Notes: generated by a model from the sequence alone, not told the origin. 64,000 nucleotides of DNA from Crossiella sp. SN42 (GCF_023897065.1 NZ_JAMHIV010000018.1:124001-188000); one strand, 5' to 3'; shown: positions 43,641 through 52,988, counted from the first letter of the stretch. A program made the numbers and translations.

Positions 43641-45416
43641 TCAGTCGTGTTCCGGGCGAATCCGACGTCTGCTGTCGGGTAGCCGGACGGTGATCCGCCG
43701 GGTGTCCAGCAGTTCCAGCAGGGGCACCGCGACCCGGCGGGAGGTGCCCAGCGCGGTGCGGGCCGCGGCCACGGTGAAGGGCTGCGGGAGCGCGCACAAC
43801 ACCGCGACCGCCCGTTCCACCGCATCCGGTCCGAGGTACACGCCGTCGGCCAGCCGGAGCAGCAGACCGGTGCGCACGGCGGCCGCGAGCGACTTGGGGG
43901 TCAGTCGCAACGCGGCCAGCCGGTCGGCCTCCGGCGCGCTGAAGGGGCTGCTCACCAGCTCGGCGCGCAGCTTCTCCACCGCCTGCCGCACCGGCAACGG
44001 GAGCTCGGTCCCGCCTTCGGTGAGCACCAGCCGGCCCTGGTTGATCCGCACACCGAGGTCACGAGCCGCTCTGGCCACCGGTTCGAGCAGTCTTCGGTGT
44101 GGCAAAGCCAGCAGTGCCACCGCTTCCGCCTTGGGCACGCCGGGGTCATGGGGTTGTTCGCGCGCGCGGGCACGCACCAGGGCGGCCAGTCGCCGGCACA
44201 GCTCGTCCAGCTTGGCCGGGTCGATCAGCCAGTCCCCCGCCCTGGGCGCGACCGGCAGGGCACAGCCCATGGCCAGCAGGTCGCCGGCCTTGACCAGGCC
44301 ACGTCGGCGCAGCTCATCGCCGCCGTTGGGGATCGCTGACCGACTCATCAGTTCAAGGCCGCGGGCGGCCAGCTGCGCCTCGGTGGCCAGCTCGGGCGGC
44401 AGGATGTCCAGCACGGTGCACCCGGCCAGCACCTCCGCGCCGCTGCGCAGCGGCGCCTGGTCACAGCCGCGCAACAGCGCCTTGTCGCCGATGCGCAGCG
44501 GCAACGGCTCGCTCAGCCGCAGCCGCGCGATGTCGCCGTCGAGCACCCGCAGGAACACCGGCTGCCGGGCCGAGCCCAGCCCCAGTTCCAGGTGCCCGTG
44601 CACCCCGCCCAGCTTGCGGCCGGGCAGCGGGCGCAGCCGCACGTCCACCACGTCCACGTGCCGCCACCGGCCAGGGGTCACCAGCGCGGCGCCGGTGAAG
44701 GACTCATCCGGTTGCGCCTCGGGCAGGTGGACCGTGATCCGGGCCGGAGCGGACATCGCGGACACCTGACGCCCCAACGACTCCAGCCCGCCCACCCGCA
44801 GCCGCCGGTCCTGCGCGCCCACGGCCAGCTCGGCCTCCCGCTCGATCGACCCGGCCAGCAGGGTGCCGGTGACCAGCACGCCCTTGTCCTCCGCGCCGGC
44901 CTCGGCGCAGCCGTCGGCCCACAGCCGCACCGGGACCTCCGGTGGCGGCGGCAGCGTGGCGGCCAGCCGGTCCAGCACCAGGCGCAGCCGGTCGATGCCC
45001 GCGCCGGTGCGCGCGCTGACCACCGCGGACTCGATCCGGCCGAGCGCGCCGGTGGCCATGGCGCGGCGGGTCCGCCGCAGCACCGGGCCGGGATCGGCCA
45101 GGTCGGCCCGGGTCACCACCAGCAACCCGTGCCGGATGTCCAAGGCGTGCAACGCGTCCAGCTGCACGGCCAGTTGTGCCGACCACTCCTGGTCGGCCGC
45201 CACCACGAACACCACCGCCTCCGCGGTGGCCACGCTCGTCAGGACCGCCTCAGCCGCGCGGTCCACCAATGCCAGCACCCGCCCCGAGGGCAACCGAGCC
45301 CACGGATCCCGTCCGGTGAGCGCGCGCACCAAGGTGGATTTGCCTGCTCCGGCGCCTCCGGCGGTGGCGACCACGCGCATCGGCGGGGGCGAGTGGAACC
45401 CGAACCCTTCAGGCAC
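43641..45416 (-). CDS. SelB-like protein with degenerate GTPase domain
   Basis: 591 residues aligning end to end with selenocysteine elongation factor SelB: P-loop at the start, EF-Tu-like domains with VLVTGTLLAGSIE and the TRAD form of the NKxD motif, RVLDGDIARLRLSEPLPLRIGD split over strands, then C-terminal winged helices. The G domain is altered: the P-loop reads GGAGAGKST, the switch I block is missing and the DxPGHE switch II is absent, leaving ALVDRAAEAV. GTP-driven translation function is therefore doubtful. GTG at 45416 follows GGAGG by 7 nt. Divergent from the panE-type gene and sharing an operator. Confidence 0.78.
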   Translation of the reverse strand: MPEGFGFHSPPPMRVVATAGGAGAGKSTLVRALTGRDPWARLPSGRVLALVDRAAEAVLTSVATAEAVVFVVAADQEWSAQLAVQLDALHALDIRHGLLVVTRADLADPGPVLRRTRRAMATGALGRIESAVVSARTGAGIDRLRLVLDRLAATLPPPPEVPVRLWADGCAEAGAEDKGVLVTGTLLAGSIEREAELAVGAQDRRLRVGGLESLGRQVSAMSAPARITVHLPEAQPDESFTGAALVTPGRWRHVDVVDVRLRPLPGRKLGGVHGHLELGLGSARQPVFLRVLDGDIARLRLSEPLPLRIGDKALLRGCDQAPLRSGAEVLAGCTVLDILPPELATEAQLAARGLELMSRSAIPNGGDELRRRGLVKAGDLLAMGCALPVAPRAGDWLIDPAKLDELCRRLAALVRARAREQPHDPGVPKAEAVALLALPHRRLLEPVARAARDLGVRINQGRLVLTEGGTELPLPVRQAVEKLRAELVSSPFSAPEADRLAALRLTPKSLAAAVRTGLLLRLADGVYLGPDAVERAVAVLCALPQPFTVAAARTALGTSRRVAVPLLELLDTRRITVRLPDSRRRIRPEHD

Positions 45417-45459
45417 CGCAACGCCTCCTCACCCACGCGGTCGTGCCGCGTGCGGCCCG

Positions 45460-45492
45460 TTGACCGGGCTACTCCATACTGTATGCTGAATG
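45460..45492 (+). promoter_or_regulatory. Promoter and GntR-type operator of the panE-type gene
   Basis: TTGACC (45460-45465), 16-nt gap, TATGCT (45482-45487) form a good sigma70-like promoter. CATACTGTATGCTGAATG (45475-45492) covers the -10 and matches the island operator. It lies between divergent selB-like and panE-type genes. Confidence 0.8.
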
Positions 45493-45521
45493 AGTTGTCG
45501 ACACAAGAACAGGAGAGTGAT

Positions 45522-46514
45522 GTGCGAATCGCTGTTCTTGGTGCCGGCGCCATCGGCGCGTACGTGGGTGCAGCCCTGCACCGCGCCGGAGCGCAGGTTC
45601 ATCTCATCGCCCGCGGTGCGCACCTTTCGGCCATCCGCGAAGCCGGGGTCCGGGTGCTCTCCGACCGCGGCGACTTCCACGCCACCCCACACGCGACCGA
45701 TGACCCGGCCGAGGTCGGCCCGGTGGACCACATCTTCCTAGGCCTGAAGGCGAACTCGTACGCCGCCGCGGGCCGGATGATCGAGCCGCTGTTGCACGAG
45801 CGCACCACCATCATCGCCGCGCAGAACGGGATTCCGTGGTGGTACTTCCACGGTCTGCCCGGCCCCTTCGAGAACCACCGCATCAACAGCGTGGACCCCG
45901 GCGGCGCGGTCAGCGCCGCTCTCCCGGTCCAGCGGGCCATCGGCTGCGTGGTCTACGCGGCCACCGAGATCGAGGCTCCCGGCGTGATCCGCCACCTGGA
46001 GGGCACCCGCTTCTCCATCGGCGAGCCGGACCGGTCGATCTCCGCGCGCTGCCTGGAGTTCTCCACCGCGATGATCGAAGGCGGGCTCAAGTGCCCGGTG
46101 GAGGCCGACCTCCGCCGGGACATCTGGCTCAAGCTGATGGGCAACATCGCGTTCAACCCGATCTCCGCGCTGACCCGCTCCACCATGGCCGCCATCTGCC
46201 GGCACCACGACGCCAGGCGACTGGTGGTGTCGATGATGCGGGAGACCCTGGAGGTCGCGCGACGGCTGGGTTCCCACCCCGAGATCTCCATCGAACGACG
46301 GCTGGCCGGGGCCGAGAAAGCCGGCGAGCACAAGACCTCCACGCTCCAGGACCTGGAGAAGGGCAAACCCCTGGAGCTGGACGTCATCCTCGCGGCGGTC
46401 GTCGAGCTCGCGGAGCTGACCGGCGCGGAAGTTCCCACGCTCAGGGCGATCCACGCGATGGCCGACCTGCTCAACGCATCGGTGACCAGGCAGCCTGCCG
46501 CCGTCGCTTCCTGA
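45522..46514 (+). CDS. PanE-family reductase, candidate oxalyl-CoA reductase
   Basis: 330 residues of the 2-dehydropantoate 2-reductase family: NADP-binding RIAVLGAGAIGAYVG, AQNGIPWWYFHG, and the catalytic Lys in WLKLMGNIAFNPISALT. GTG at 45522 follows AGGAGAG. In Methylorubrum/Methylobacterium extorquens AM1 a PanE homolog (PanE2) reduces oxalyl-CoA to glyoxylate for oxalate assimilation. Position among frc, oxc and gcl and an operator on its promoter support the same role here. Plain ketopantoate reductase activity is the alternative. Confidence 0.82.
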   Translation: MRIAVLGAGAIGAYVGAALHRAGAQVHLIARGAHLSAIREAGVRVLSDRGDFHATPHATDDPAEVGPVDHIFLGLKANSYAAAGRMIEPLLHERTTIIAAQNGIPWWYFHGLPGPFENHRINSVDPGGAVSAALPVQRAIGCVVYAATEIEAPGVIRHLEGTRFSIGEPDRSISARCLEFSTAMIEGGLKCPVEADLRRDIWLKLMGNIAFNPISALTRSTMAAICRHHDARRLVVSMMRETLEVARRLGSHPEISIERRLAGAEKAGEHKTSTLQDLEKGKPLELDVILAAVVELAELTGAEVPTLRAIHAMADLLNASVTRQPAAVAS

Positions 46515-46557
46515 CCGTCTCTCCCCTCCCACCTGCCTGACCTCCCGGGGGCAGCTC

Positions 46558-48003
46558 ATGGATTCCCGTTTTCGTGACGCCGCACCCTCCGCTGAGGAAC
46601 GCGCGGCCATCGATGTCGTGCTGGACCCGTCGTCCTCCGGTCGGAGTGACGGCGGGCCCATCGCCAACCCGCACGACGCGCTGTTGCCCGCCCTGCACTC
46701 CCTCAACGACCGGGTGGGCTGGATCAGCGAGGCGGCACTGGACTACCTGTCCCGCCGCCTGACCCTCTCCGCTGCCGAGGTCTTCGGCGTGGCCACCTCG
46801 TGCGCCCTGTTCTCGCTGCGGCCCCGGCCGCGCCGGGTGCTGCACGTCTGCGCCGGACCCGCTTGCCGCGCAACGGGTTCCACTCCCCTGTGCCGGACCC
46901 TGGAACGTCGCCTGGGTCCGGCCGACCGCCCGGCGGGCGGGGTGCTCTGGCAGCCCTCGCCCTGCCTCGGCCTGTGCGAGCGCGCACCGGCCGCCCTGGT
47001 CTTCGAGGCCGGTGACCCGCCGCGCACCGCGGTCACCGCACCATCCACTGTGGACAGCACCATCAGCATCGCGCTGGACCTGCGGCACGCCCAGCCGGAA
47101 CCCCCGGCCGAGGCCGCCGTGCCGCAGGCGGGCGCGGAGCAGCTGGTGCTGCTGCGCCGGATCGGCCGGGTCGACCCGGCCAGCCTGTCCGACTACCTGA
47201 ACACCGGCGGCTACACCGCGCTGCACCACGCACTGCGGATGGGTCCGGCCGAGATCATCCGCCTGGTGCTGGAATCCGGCCTGCCCAGCAGGGACGGGGC
47301 CGGGGTGCCGGTGGCCACGAGCTGGGAAGTCCTTGCCGGGCAACGGAACCGGCCGCACTACCTGGTGTGCGACGCCGATGAGAGCCATCCCGGCTCCTTC
47401 GCCGACCGGGTGCTGCTGGAGGGCGACCCGTTCGCGGTGGTGGAGGCGATGACCATCGCGGGCATCGCCACCGGCAGCCGCCACGGCTACCTGCACCTGC
47501 GCGGGGAGTATCCGCGGGCCCATCGCGTTCTCACCGAGGCGGTGGCCCAGGCCAGGGAGAAAGGCTTGCTGGGCCGTAACATCCTGGGCTCGGGCCGCAG
47601 CTTCGACCTGGAGGTCCGGCGCGGCGGCGGCACCTATCCCGGCCGGCGCGGCGAGCCGAGGGGCACCCCGCCGTTCCCGGCCGAGCCGGTGCTGCTGGGC
47701 AAACCCACCGTGGTGCACTCGGTGGAGACCCTGGTCGCGGTGCCCCCGGTCATCACCGGCACACCGGTGCCGAACCGGCTGTACTGCGTCTCCGGCATCG
47801 TCCGCAGGCCGGGGGTGTACGAGCTGCCCCGCGGCAGCACCCTGCACCGCCTGGTCGCCGCGGCCGGTGGCGTGCGCACCGGCCGCACCCTGCGCGCCGC
47901 ACTGGTCAACGGCGCGCTCAGCCTCCCGGCCGCACTGGACCGGCAGCTGCCCGCCGCCGGTCCCGGTTCGGTGGTGCTGCTGGATGAGGAGAGGGAGCAC
48001 TGA
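46558..48003 (+). CDS. Formate dehydrogenase beta-like subunit (NuoE-NuoF fusion, shortened)
   Basis: 481 residues. About 1-170 is a NuoE thioredoxin-like domain with four [2Fe-2S] Cys (Cys98, 103, 136, 140). About 185-481 is NuoF-like: [36 protein letters not shown] and an SLBB domain ([14 protein letters not shown]). Three parts are changed: the FMN-loop GRGGAGFP reads SRDGAGVP, about 15 residues of the flavin segment before RGEPR are missing, and the protein stops before the C-terminal [4Fe-4S] domain. Electron transfer to NAD may be impaired or changed. fdhD follows 1 nt later. Confidence 0.8.
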   Translation: MDSRFRDAAPSAEERAAIDVVLDPSSSGRSDGGPIANPHDALLPALHSLNDRVGWISEAALDYLSRRLTLSAAEVFGVATSCALFSLRPRPRRVLHVCAGPACRATGSTPLCRTLERRLGPADRPAGGVLWQPSPCLGLCERAPAALVFEAGDPPRTAVTAPSTVDSTISIALDLRHAQPEPPAEAAVPQAGAEQLVLLRRIGRVDPASLSDYLNTGGYTALHHALRMGPAEIIRLVLESGLPSRDGAGVPVATSWEVLAGQRNRPHYLVCDADESHPGSFADRVLLEGDPFAVVEAMTIAGIATGSRHGYLHLRGEYPRAHRVLTEAVAQAREKGLLGRNILGSGRSFDLEVRRGGGTYPGRRGEPRGTPPFPAEPVLLGKPTVVHSVETLVAVPPVITGTPVPNRLYCVSGIVRRPGVYELPRGSTLHRLVAAAGGVRTGRTLRAALVNGALSLPAALDRQLPAAGPGSVVLLDEEREH

Positions 48004-48004
48004 C

Positions 48005-48838
48005 ATGGGCCGCCGCATCGCCCGCCGCATGATCACCCGCCTGCGCGCGGACACCCGCACCCGTCGCCTGGACGACCTGGTGGTGGAGGAGCCGCTGGAG
48101 ATCCGGCTCAACGGCGCGCCGCTGTCGATCACCATGCGCACTCCCGGCCACGACTTCGAGCTGGCCGCGGGCTTCCTGGTCAGCGAGGGCGTGGTCGGCG
48201 CGGCCGGTGACGTCGCGGGCATCGCCTACTGCCCCGGCGCGACCACCGACGGCGGCAACACCTACAACGTCCTGGACGTCACCCTGGCCGCGCACGTTCC
48301 GGTCGGCGAGTTCTCCTTGGCGCGCAACGTCTACACCACCTCCTCCTGCGGGGTGTGCGGCAAGGCCAGCCTGGACGCGGTGCGCACGGTGGCCCGCTGG
48401 AGCATCCGCGAGGACCCGATCCGGCTCGACCCCTCGGTGCTGCGCGCCCTGCCCGACCGGCTGCGCGCCTCCCAGCTCCTGTTCGAGCGCACCGGCGGCC
48501 TGCACGCCGCCGCACTGTGCACAGTGGACGGTGACCTGCTGGCGGTCCGGGAGGACGTGGGAAGGCACAACGCGGTGGACAAGCTGCTGGGCTGGGCACT
48601 GTTGCAGGATCGCTTGCCGCTGCGCGAGACGATCCTGCTGGTCTCCGGCCGGGCCAGCTTCGAGCTGGCGCAGAAGGCGGTGATGGGCGGTATCCCCGCC
48701 CTGGCCGCGGTGTCCGCCCCGTCCTCGCTCGCGGTCGAGCTGGCCGAGGAGACCGGCCTGACCGTGATCGGCTTCCTGCGCGGCGCGTCGATGAACGTCT
48801 ACACCGGAGCCGACCGGCTGCTCGAACCGGTCGGCTAA
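48005..48838 (+). CDS. fdhD: Formate dehydrogenase accessory sulfurtransferase
   Basis: 277 residues. FdhD passes sulfur to the molybdenum cofactor of formate dehydrogenases. The CxxC is present in [13 protein letters not shown], with family motifs [36 protein letters not shown] and [15 protein letters not shown] at 48005 follows the beta-like gene by one base. Its 3' end overlaps moaA convergently by 4 bp. Presence implies a Mo/W formate dehydrogenase alpha subunit elsewhere in the genome. Confidence 0.93.
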   Translation: MGRRIARRMITRLRADTRTRRLDDLVVEEPLEIRLNGAPLSITMRTPGHDFELAAGFLVSEGVVGAAGDVAGIAYCPGATTDGGNTYNVLDVTLAAHVPVGEFSLARNVYTTSSCGVCGKASLDAVRTVARWSIREDPIRLDPSVLRALPDRLRASQLLFERTGGLHAAALCTVDGDLLAVREDVGRHNAVDKLLGWALLQDRLPLRETILLVSGRASFELAQKAVMGGIPALAAVSAPSSLAVELAEETGLTVIGFLRGASMNVYTGADRLLEPVG

Positions 48839-49833
48839 CCGCCGATCGCGCTCATCGGCCGGTCCGGCTGGGCGAACTCCGGCCGGTCGATGCCGTGCCC
48901 GGCAGGCTTGGCCCACATGGCTTTCCGCCACAGCTCGGCCAGCTCGGTGTCCTCGGCCCCGCCGCGCAGCGCGGCGCGCAGGTCGGTCTCGGTGTGCGCG
49001 AACAGGCAGGACCGGACCTGGCCGTCGGCGGTGAGCCGGGTGCGCGCGCAGTCGGCGCAGAACGGCCGGGTCACCGAGCCGATCACGCCCACGGTGTCCG
49101 GTCCGCCGTTGACCAGCCAGCGTTCCGCCGGCGCCGAGCCCCGCTCCCCCGGCTCCGGGGTCAGCTCGAACTCCTGGCGCAGCAGGCCAAGGATCTCCTC
49201 GGCGGTCACCATCGCCGACCGGTCCCAGCCGTGCTGCGGGTCAAGGGGCATCTGCTCGATGAAGCGCAGCTGGTAACCGGCGGCCAGGCAGAACCGCAGC
49301 AGCGGCGCGGCCTCGTCCTCGTTGATCCCGCGCAGCAGCACCGAGTTCACCTTCACCGGCCCCAGTCCGGCCTGCTGGGCCGCGCGCAGTCCGGCCAGCA
49401 CCTCGGGCAGCCGGTCCCGCCGGGTGATCCGGGCGAAACGCTCCGCCCGCAAGGTGTCCAGCGAGACGTTCACCCGGTCCAGCCCCGCCGCCGCGAGCGC
49501 GTCCGCGGTCTTGGCCAGGCCCACGCCGTTGGTGGTCAGCGCGATCCGCGGCCGGGGCGTCAACGCGGCCGCCCCGGCCACGATCTCCGGCAAGTCCCGG
49601 CGCAGCAACGGTTCCCCGCCGGTGAACCGGACATCGGTGACGCCGAGCTCACGCACCGCGATGCCGATGAGCCGGACGAACTCCGCGCCGGTCAACAACT
49701 CCGGCTTCGCCAGCCAGTCCAGGCCCTCGGCCGGCATGCAGTAGGTGCAGCGCAGGTTGCACTTGTCGATGAGGGAAACTCGCAGGTCCGTCGCGACTCG
49801 ACCAAACGAGTCCAGCAACCCAAGCCCGGTCAT
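48835..49833 (-). CDS. moaA: GTP 3',8-cyclase (molybdenum cofactor step 1)
   Basis: 332 residues, radical SAM enzyme. N-terminal cluster [21 protein letters not shown], and the C-terminal cluster [21 protein letters not shown] spread over three Cys; the GG end (SAIGG) is typical. ATG at 49833 is chosen because TACGAT lies 6 nt upstream, fitting a leaderless message; ATG at 49839 is in frame. The upstream palindrome suggests coregulation with the oxalate island, supplying cofactor for formate dehydrogenase. Confidence 0.93.
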   Translation of the reverse strand: MTGLGLLDSFGRVATDLRVSLIDKCNLRCTYCMPAEGLDWLAKPELLTGAEFVRLIGIAVRELGVTDVRFTGGEPLLRRDLPEIVAGAAALTPRPRIALTTNGVGLAKTADALAAAGLDRVNVSLDTLRAERFARITRRDRLPEVLAGLRAAQQAGLGPVKVNSVLLRGINEDEAAPLLRFCLAAGYQLRFIEQMPLDPQHGWDRSAMVTAEEILGLLRQEFELTPEPGERGSAPAERWLVNGGPDTVGVIGSVTRPFCADCARTRLTADGQVRSCLFAHTETDLRAALRGGAEDTELAELWRKAMWAKPAGHGIDRPEFAQPDRPMSAIGG

Positions 49834-49835
49834 CT

Positions 49836-49848
49836 GCATATCGTATGC
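49836..49848. promoter_or_regulatory. Palindrome at the moaA promoter, possible GntR site
   Basis: GCATA-TCG-TATGC, similar in half-site to the island operators but with an odd centre. It covers the proposed -10 TACGAT on the minus strand. Confidence 0.5.
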
Positions 49849-49875
49849 CGAAAAGTCGGCGAGCAGTACGTGACC

Positions 49876-50301
49876 TCAGTCCCCCGTCGCGCGCCGGTCC
49901 CGCTTCAGCGCCCCGCGCTGATGCTTGGCGGCCAGCCGCCGTTCCCTGGCGCCCCGGCTGGGCTTGGTCGCCCGCCGCGGCGGCGCGGGCGGCAGCACCG
50001 CGTCCCGCAGCAGGCTGGCCAGCCGTTCCCTGGCCGCCTTGCGGTTGGCCAGCTGGGTCCGGTACTCCGAGGCCGCGATGGTGACCACGCCGTCCACCAG
50101 CCGGTCGGCCAGCCGGGCCAGCGCGCGCCGCCGGAGGTGCTCGGGCAGCGCCCGCGACTCCGCCACGTCGAAGGACAGCTCAACCCGGCTGTCGGCGGTG
50201 TTGACGCCCTGTCCGCCAGGCCCGGAGGACCTGGAGAACCGTTCACTCAGCTCCGCGCCGGGGATCACCAGCGCGGCGTTAACCCGCAGGTCCTCGGCCA
50301 T
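49876..50301 (-). CDS. arfB: Peptidyl-tRNA hydrolase ArfB (ribosome rescue)
   Basis: 141 residues with the release-factor GGQ motif in SSGPGGQGVNTADSRVEL and a basic C-terminal tail (KHQRGALKRDRRA) that enters the empty mRNA channel. It frees stalled ribosomes. The ATG at 50301 fits the family start. Confidence 0.92.
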   Translation of the reverse strand: MAEDLRVNAALVIPGAELSERFSRSSGPGGQGVNTADSRVELSFDVAESRALPEHLRRRALARLADRLVDGVVTIAASEYRTQLANRKAARERLASLLRDAVLPPAPPRRATKPSRGARERRLAAKHQRGALKRDRRATGD

Positions 50302-50341
50302 ACCTCAAGGATGCCTCACGGTCCGCGGGCTCACCAACCGA

Positions 50342-50923
50342 TTAGGCCTCGTCGGCGATCGCCGGTCCCTCGTAGAGCAGCGCGCCGGAGCCGTCGAACA
50401 CCCGGACCGTGCACCCGCGCAGCCGCTCGGTCGCCTCGGCGGAGCCCGCCCAGATCGCGTCCAGCCGCTCCTCCACCGGCGCGGTGCCGGCCACCCTGGT
50501 CCGGCTCAGGTCGAGGTCCACCGCGAAGGTGCCTGCCGCGACGTGCGCCGGGTGGACCGTGCCGTCCTCACTGACCAGCTCCAGCCTGGCCGCCTCCGGG
50601 GCGAGGGTCCCGGTCACCGCGGGCGCCCTGCTCATGATCGCGTACGGGCGCTCGGTGAAGTCCCCGCCGAACCCGGTGGACAGGACGGTGAACAGGGTGT
50701 CCTGCTCGCCGCGGAAGACGCAGGTGCCGTCCACGCCGGAGTCGTTGCGGATCATCACCTCGCCCCGGTCGGTACCGGCCCCGAACCGTGCCCCCGCGCG
50801 CCAACCCGCGTGGGAGACCTCCTCCACCGGCGTGCCCGCGATCTCGGCGGCCCGGTAGGCCGCGGCGAAGATCCGCATCTCCACCAGTTCCCGCTGGACC
50901 TGCTCATCAGACATGGGTGGCAT
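50342..50923 (-). CDS. Hypothetical soluble protein
   Basis: 193 residues, acidic, no signal or membrane segment. Middle part EVMIRNDSGVDGTCVFRGEQ and a C-terminal beta-rich half (TVRVFDGSGALLYEGP). ATG at 50923 follows GAGG by 7 nt; ATG at 50914 is an alternative. Codon use matches neighbours. No family recognised. It lies 40 bp before arfB on the same strand. Confidence 0.7.
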   Translation of the reverse strand: MPPMSDEQVQRELVEMRIFAAAYRAAEIAGTPVEEVSHAGWRAGARFGAGTDRGEVMIRNDSGVDGTCVFRGEQDTLFTVLSTGFGGDFTERPYAIMSRAPAVTGTLAPEAARLELVSEDGTVHPAHVAAGTFAVDLDLSRTRVAGTAPVEERLDAIWAGSAEATERLRGCTVRVFDGSGALLYEGPAIADEA

Positions 50924-51206
50924 CAGCACGCCTCGACTTTCCTGTGTCCACAACGAATAGCCCGAATGGCCTACCAGTGCAGCATCACCCGCCCGGCCGG
51001 GCCTCCACCTCGGGGTTTGCCCCTGAACTCCCCCGGAGCCGCGAGTCACGCCGATCCGGTGAAACCTCGGCTGTCCAGATCCCTCCGATCGCACTATATC
51101 GATACACAACCCGCGCCGTCCGGTCTAGACCTCCGATGACCTCTTGCCTACTCGCCGCGCCCGCCGGTACCCCTGAACCGCACCCGCCGCGCCGAGGAGG
51201 CAGCTG
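50924..51206. other. Intergenic region between divergent genes
   Basis: 283 bp without a gene. It holds the promoters of the hypothetical protein and the fucosidase; CACTATATCGATAC near 51093 is AT-rich and may be a promoter. No repeat was seen. Confidence 0.4.
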
Positions 51207-52988
51207 ATGTCGACACCCGTCCGGCGACGTTCCGCCATCGTCGTCCTGTTCTCCGTGCTCGCCCTGCTCGGCCTCGGGGTGACCCCGGCCGCCGCCGAGG
51301 TGGTGCACCCGCGCCAGGACTGGCTGCGCGCCGCCACCGCCGGGCTGTTCCTGCACTGGGGGATGCGCACCTCGCCCGGCTACACCAGTTGTTCCGCCTG
51401 GGAGAACGCGATCACCGCCGGTGGCTGGAGCCCGGACTACTGGATCACCGAGGCGCGGAAGCTGCACGCGCAGTACCTGGTGCTGGCCTCCTTCCACAGC
51501 AGGCTGGGCTACGGCAAGGCGTGGCCGTCCAAGGTGCCCGGCAGCTGCGCCACCAAGCGGGACTTCGTCCGCGAGCTGCTGGACGCGGCGGACAAGCGGG
51601 ACATGAAGGTCATCATGTACATGACCGACGATCCGCAGTGGCACCAGGAAGGCAGGCCCTCGGGCAGCTGGCTGGACTCGGCCGCCTACTCCCGCTACAA
51701 GGGCCGCAACGTGGACATCACCACCAGGGACGGCTTCGGCGAGTACAGCTACGACAGCATCGTCGAGGTGGCGCAACGGTATCCGGAGCTGGCCGGGTTC
51801 TGGATCGACAACGACAACGCCTTCTGGGAGCGCAACGGCCTGTATGAGCGGGTGCGCAAGGAACGGCCGCACTTCCTGCTCAGCAACAACAACGAGGACA
51901 CGCCGATCATGGACACGATCAGCAACGAGCAGAAGACCGGCATGTCCCCGGACTACGACTACCCGCAGGCGGTCTACACCGCGGCGCCCCGACTGATCGA
52001 GGCCTGTTTCAAACTGCCCTCCACCGGCCCCTGGTGGCACAACGGCTCCGACTCGGCGGTGGACTACCAGCTGACCATCGGCCGCTACGTGACCAACCTC
52101 GGCTCCGACGTCAAGGCGCTGATGGCCGAGACCGCCATGGTGAACGGCAAGTTCCCGGCCAAGCAGGCGGCGTTCAACAACTTCCTCAAGGGCTACTTCG
52201 ACCAGATCCGCGAGTCCATCCACGGCATGCACGGCGGCGGTTACGGCCACGGCGGCCTGAAGCCGGGGTTCTGGAACGACGGCGCGCACGGCGTCACCAC
52301 GGTGGCCAAGGACAACCCGGACCGGCACTACATCCACACGCTCACCCGCCCCTCCGGCAGCACGCTCCGGTTGCGGGACAACGGCTACCGGGTGCTCAAG
52401 GTGACCAACCTGCGCACCGGGGCCCCGGTGAAGTTCAGTCAGGCCAACGGTTCTCTCACCCTGACCGGCGTCACCGACTGGGACCAGTACGACACGGTCT
52501 TCCGGGTGGACACCGGCGGCCGCACCGGCGTGTACCCGGCCAACGCGGTCACGGTGACCGCCTCCGCCTCAGCCGCCGGGCACGGCCCCGCGCTGCTCAA
52601 CGACGGCGACCACGCGACCTACTGGGACAGCGACAAGACCACCCCGGTGTCCCTGCGCTTCGACCTGGGCGCGCGCAAGCCGGTGCGCTACCTGGCGCTG
52701 AACCAGCGGGAGGACTCGGTCAGCTACGCCCGCTCGGCCACCGAGCAGTCCGCCCGGATCAAGGACTACCGGGTCCACGTCAGTGAGGACGGCGCCAACT
52801 GGGGCTCCCCGGTCGCCTCCGGCCAGCTGCCCAGCCACCGCGGCGTGTCCTTTGTGGACATCCCGCAGACCACGGCCCGGCACGTCCGCCTGGAGGTGGT
52901 CAGCACCTGGGCCGCGGCCAGCGACGGCAAGCGGCACAAGCAGCTGCGGGTGGACGAGGCCTGGCTGGGCTCGGCGCACGTGAGCTGA
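51207..52988 (+). CDS. Secreted GH29-like alpha-L-fucosidase with discoidin domain
   Basis: 593 residues. Sec signal peptide to about 30 (VTPAAAE). GH29-type catalytic barrel: AGLFLHWGM near the start, KYLVL-like AQYLVLASFHS, and ELAGFWIDNDNAFW with the candidate nucleophile Asp near 196. About 440-593 is an F5/8 type C (discoidin) domain (ALLNDGDHATYWDS, SLRFDLGARKPVRYLALNQ). Expected to remove fucose from extracellular glycans. Other GH29-like specificities are possible because the HWG block is followed by atypical residues. Confidence 0.82.
   Translation: MSTPVRRRSAIVVLFSVLALLGLGVTPAAAEVVHPRQDWLRAATAGLFLHWGMRTSPGYTSCSAWENAITAGGWSPDYWITEARKLHAQYLVLASFHSRLGYGKAWPSKVPGSCATKRDFVRELLDAADKRDMKVIMYMTDDPQWHQEGRPSGSWLDSAAYSRYKGRNVDITTRDGFGEYSYDSIVEVAQRYPELAGFWIDNDNAFWERNGLYERVRKERPHFLLSNNNEDTPIMDTISNEQKTGMSPDYDYPQAVYTAAPRLIEACFKLPSTGPWWHNGSDSAVDYQLTIGRYVTNLGSDVKALMAETAMVNGKFPAKQAAFNNFLKGYFDQIRESIHGMHGGGYGHGGLKPGFWNDGAHGVTTVAKDNPDRHYIHTLTRPSGSTLRLRDNGYRVLKVTNLRTGAPVKFSQANGSLTLTGVTDWDQYDTVFRVDTGGRTGVYPANAVTVTASASAAGHGPALLNDGDHATYWDSDKTTPVSLRFDLGARKPVRYLALNQREDSVSYARSATEQSARIKDYRVHVSEDGANWGSPVASGQLPSHRGVSFVDIPQTTARHVRLEVVSTWAAASDGKRHKQLRVDEAWLGSAHVS

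Noticed and set aside
43501-48003. Possible selenocysteine-containing FDH catalytic subunit split by an in-frame TGA
   Set aside because: The space is filled by selB-like, panE-type and FDH beta-like genes, and no molybdopterin-binding motifs appear in any frame.
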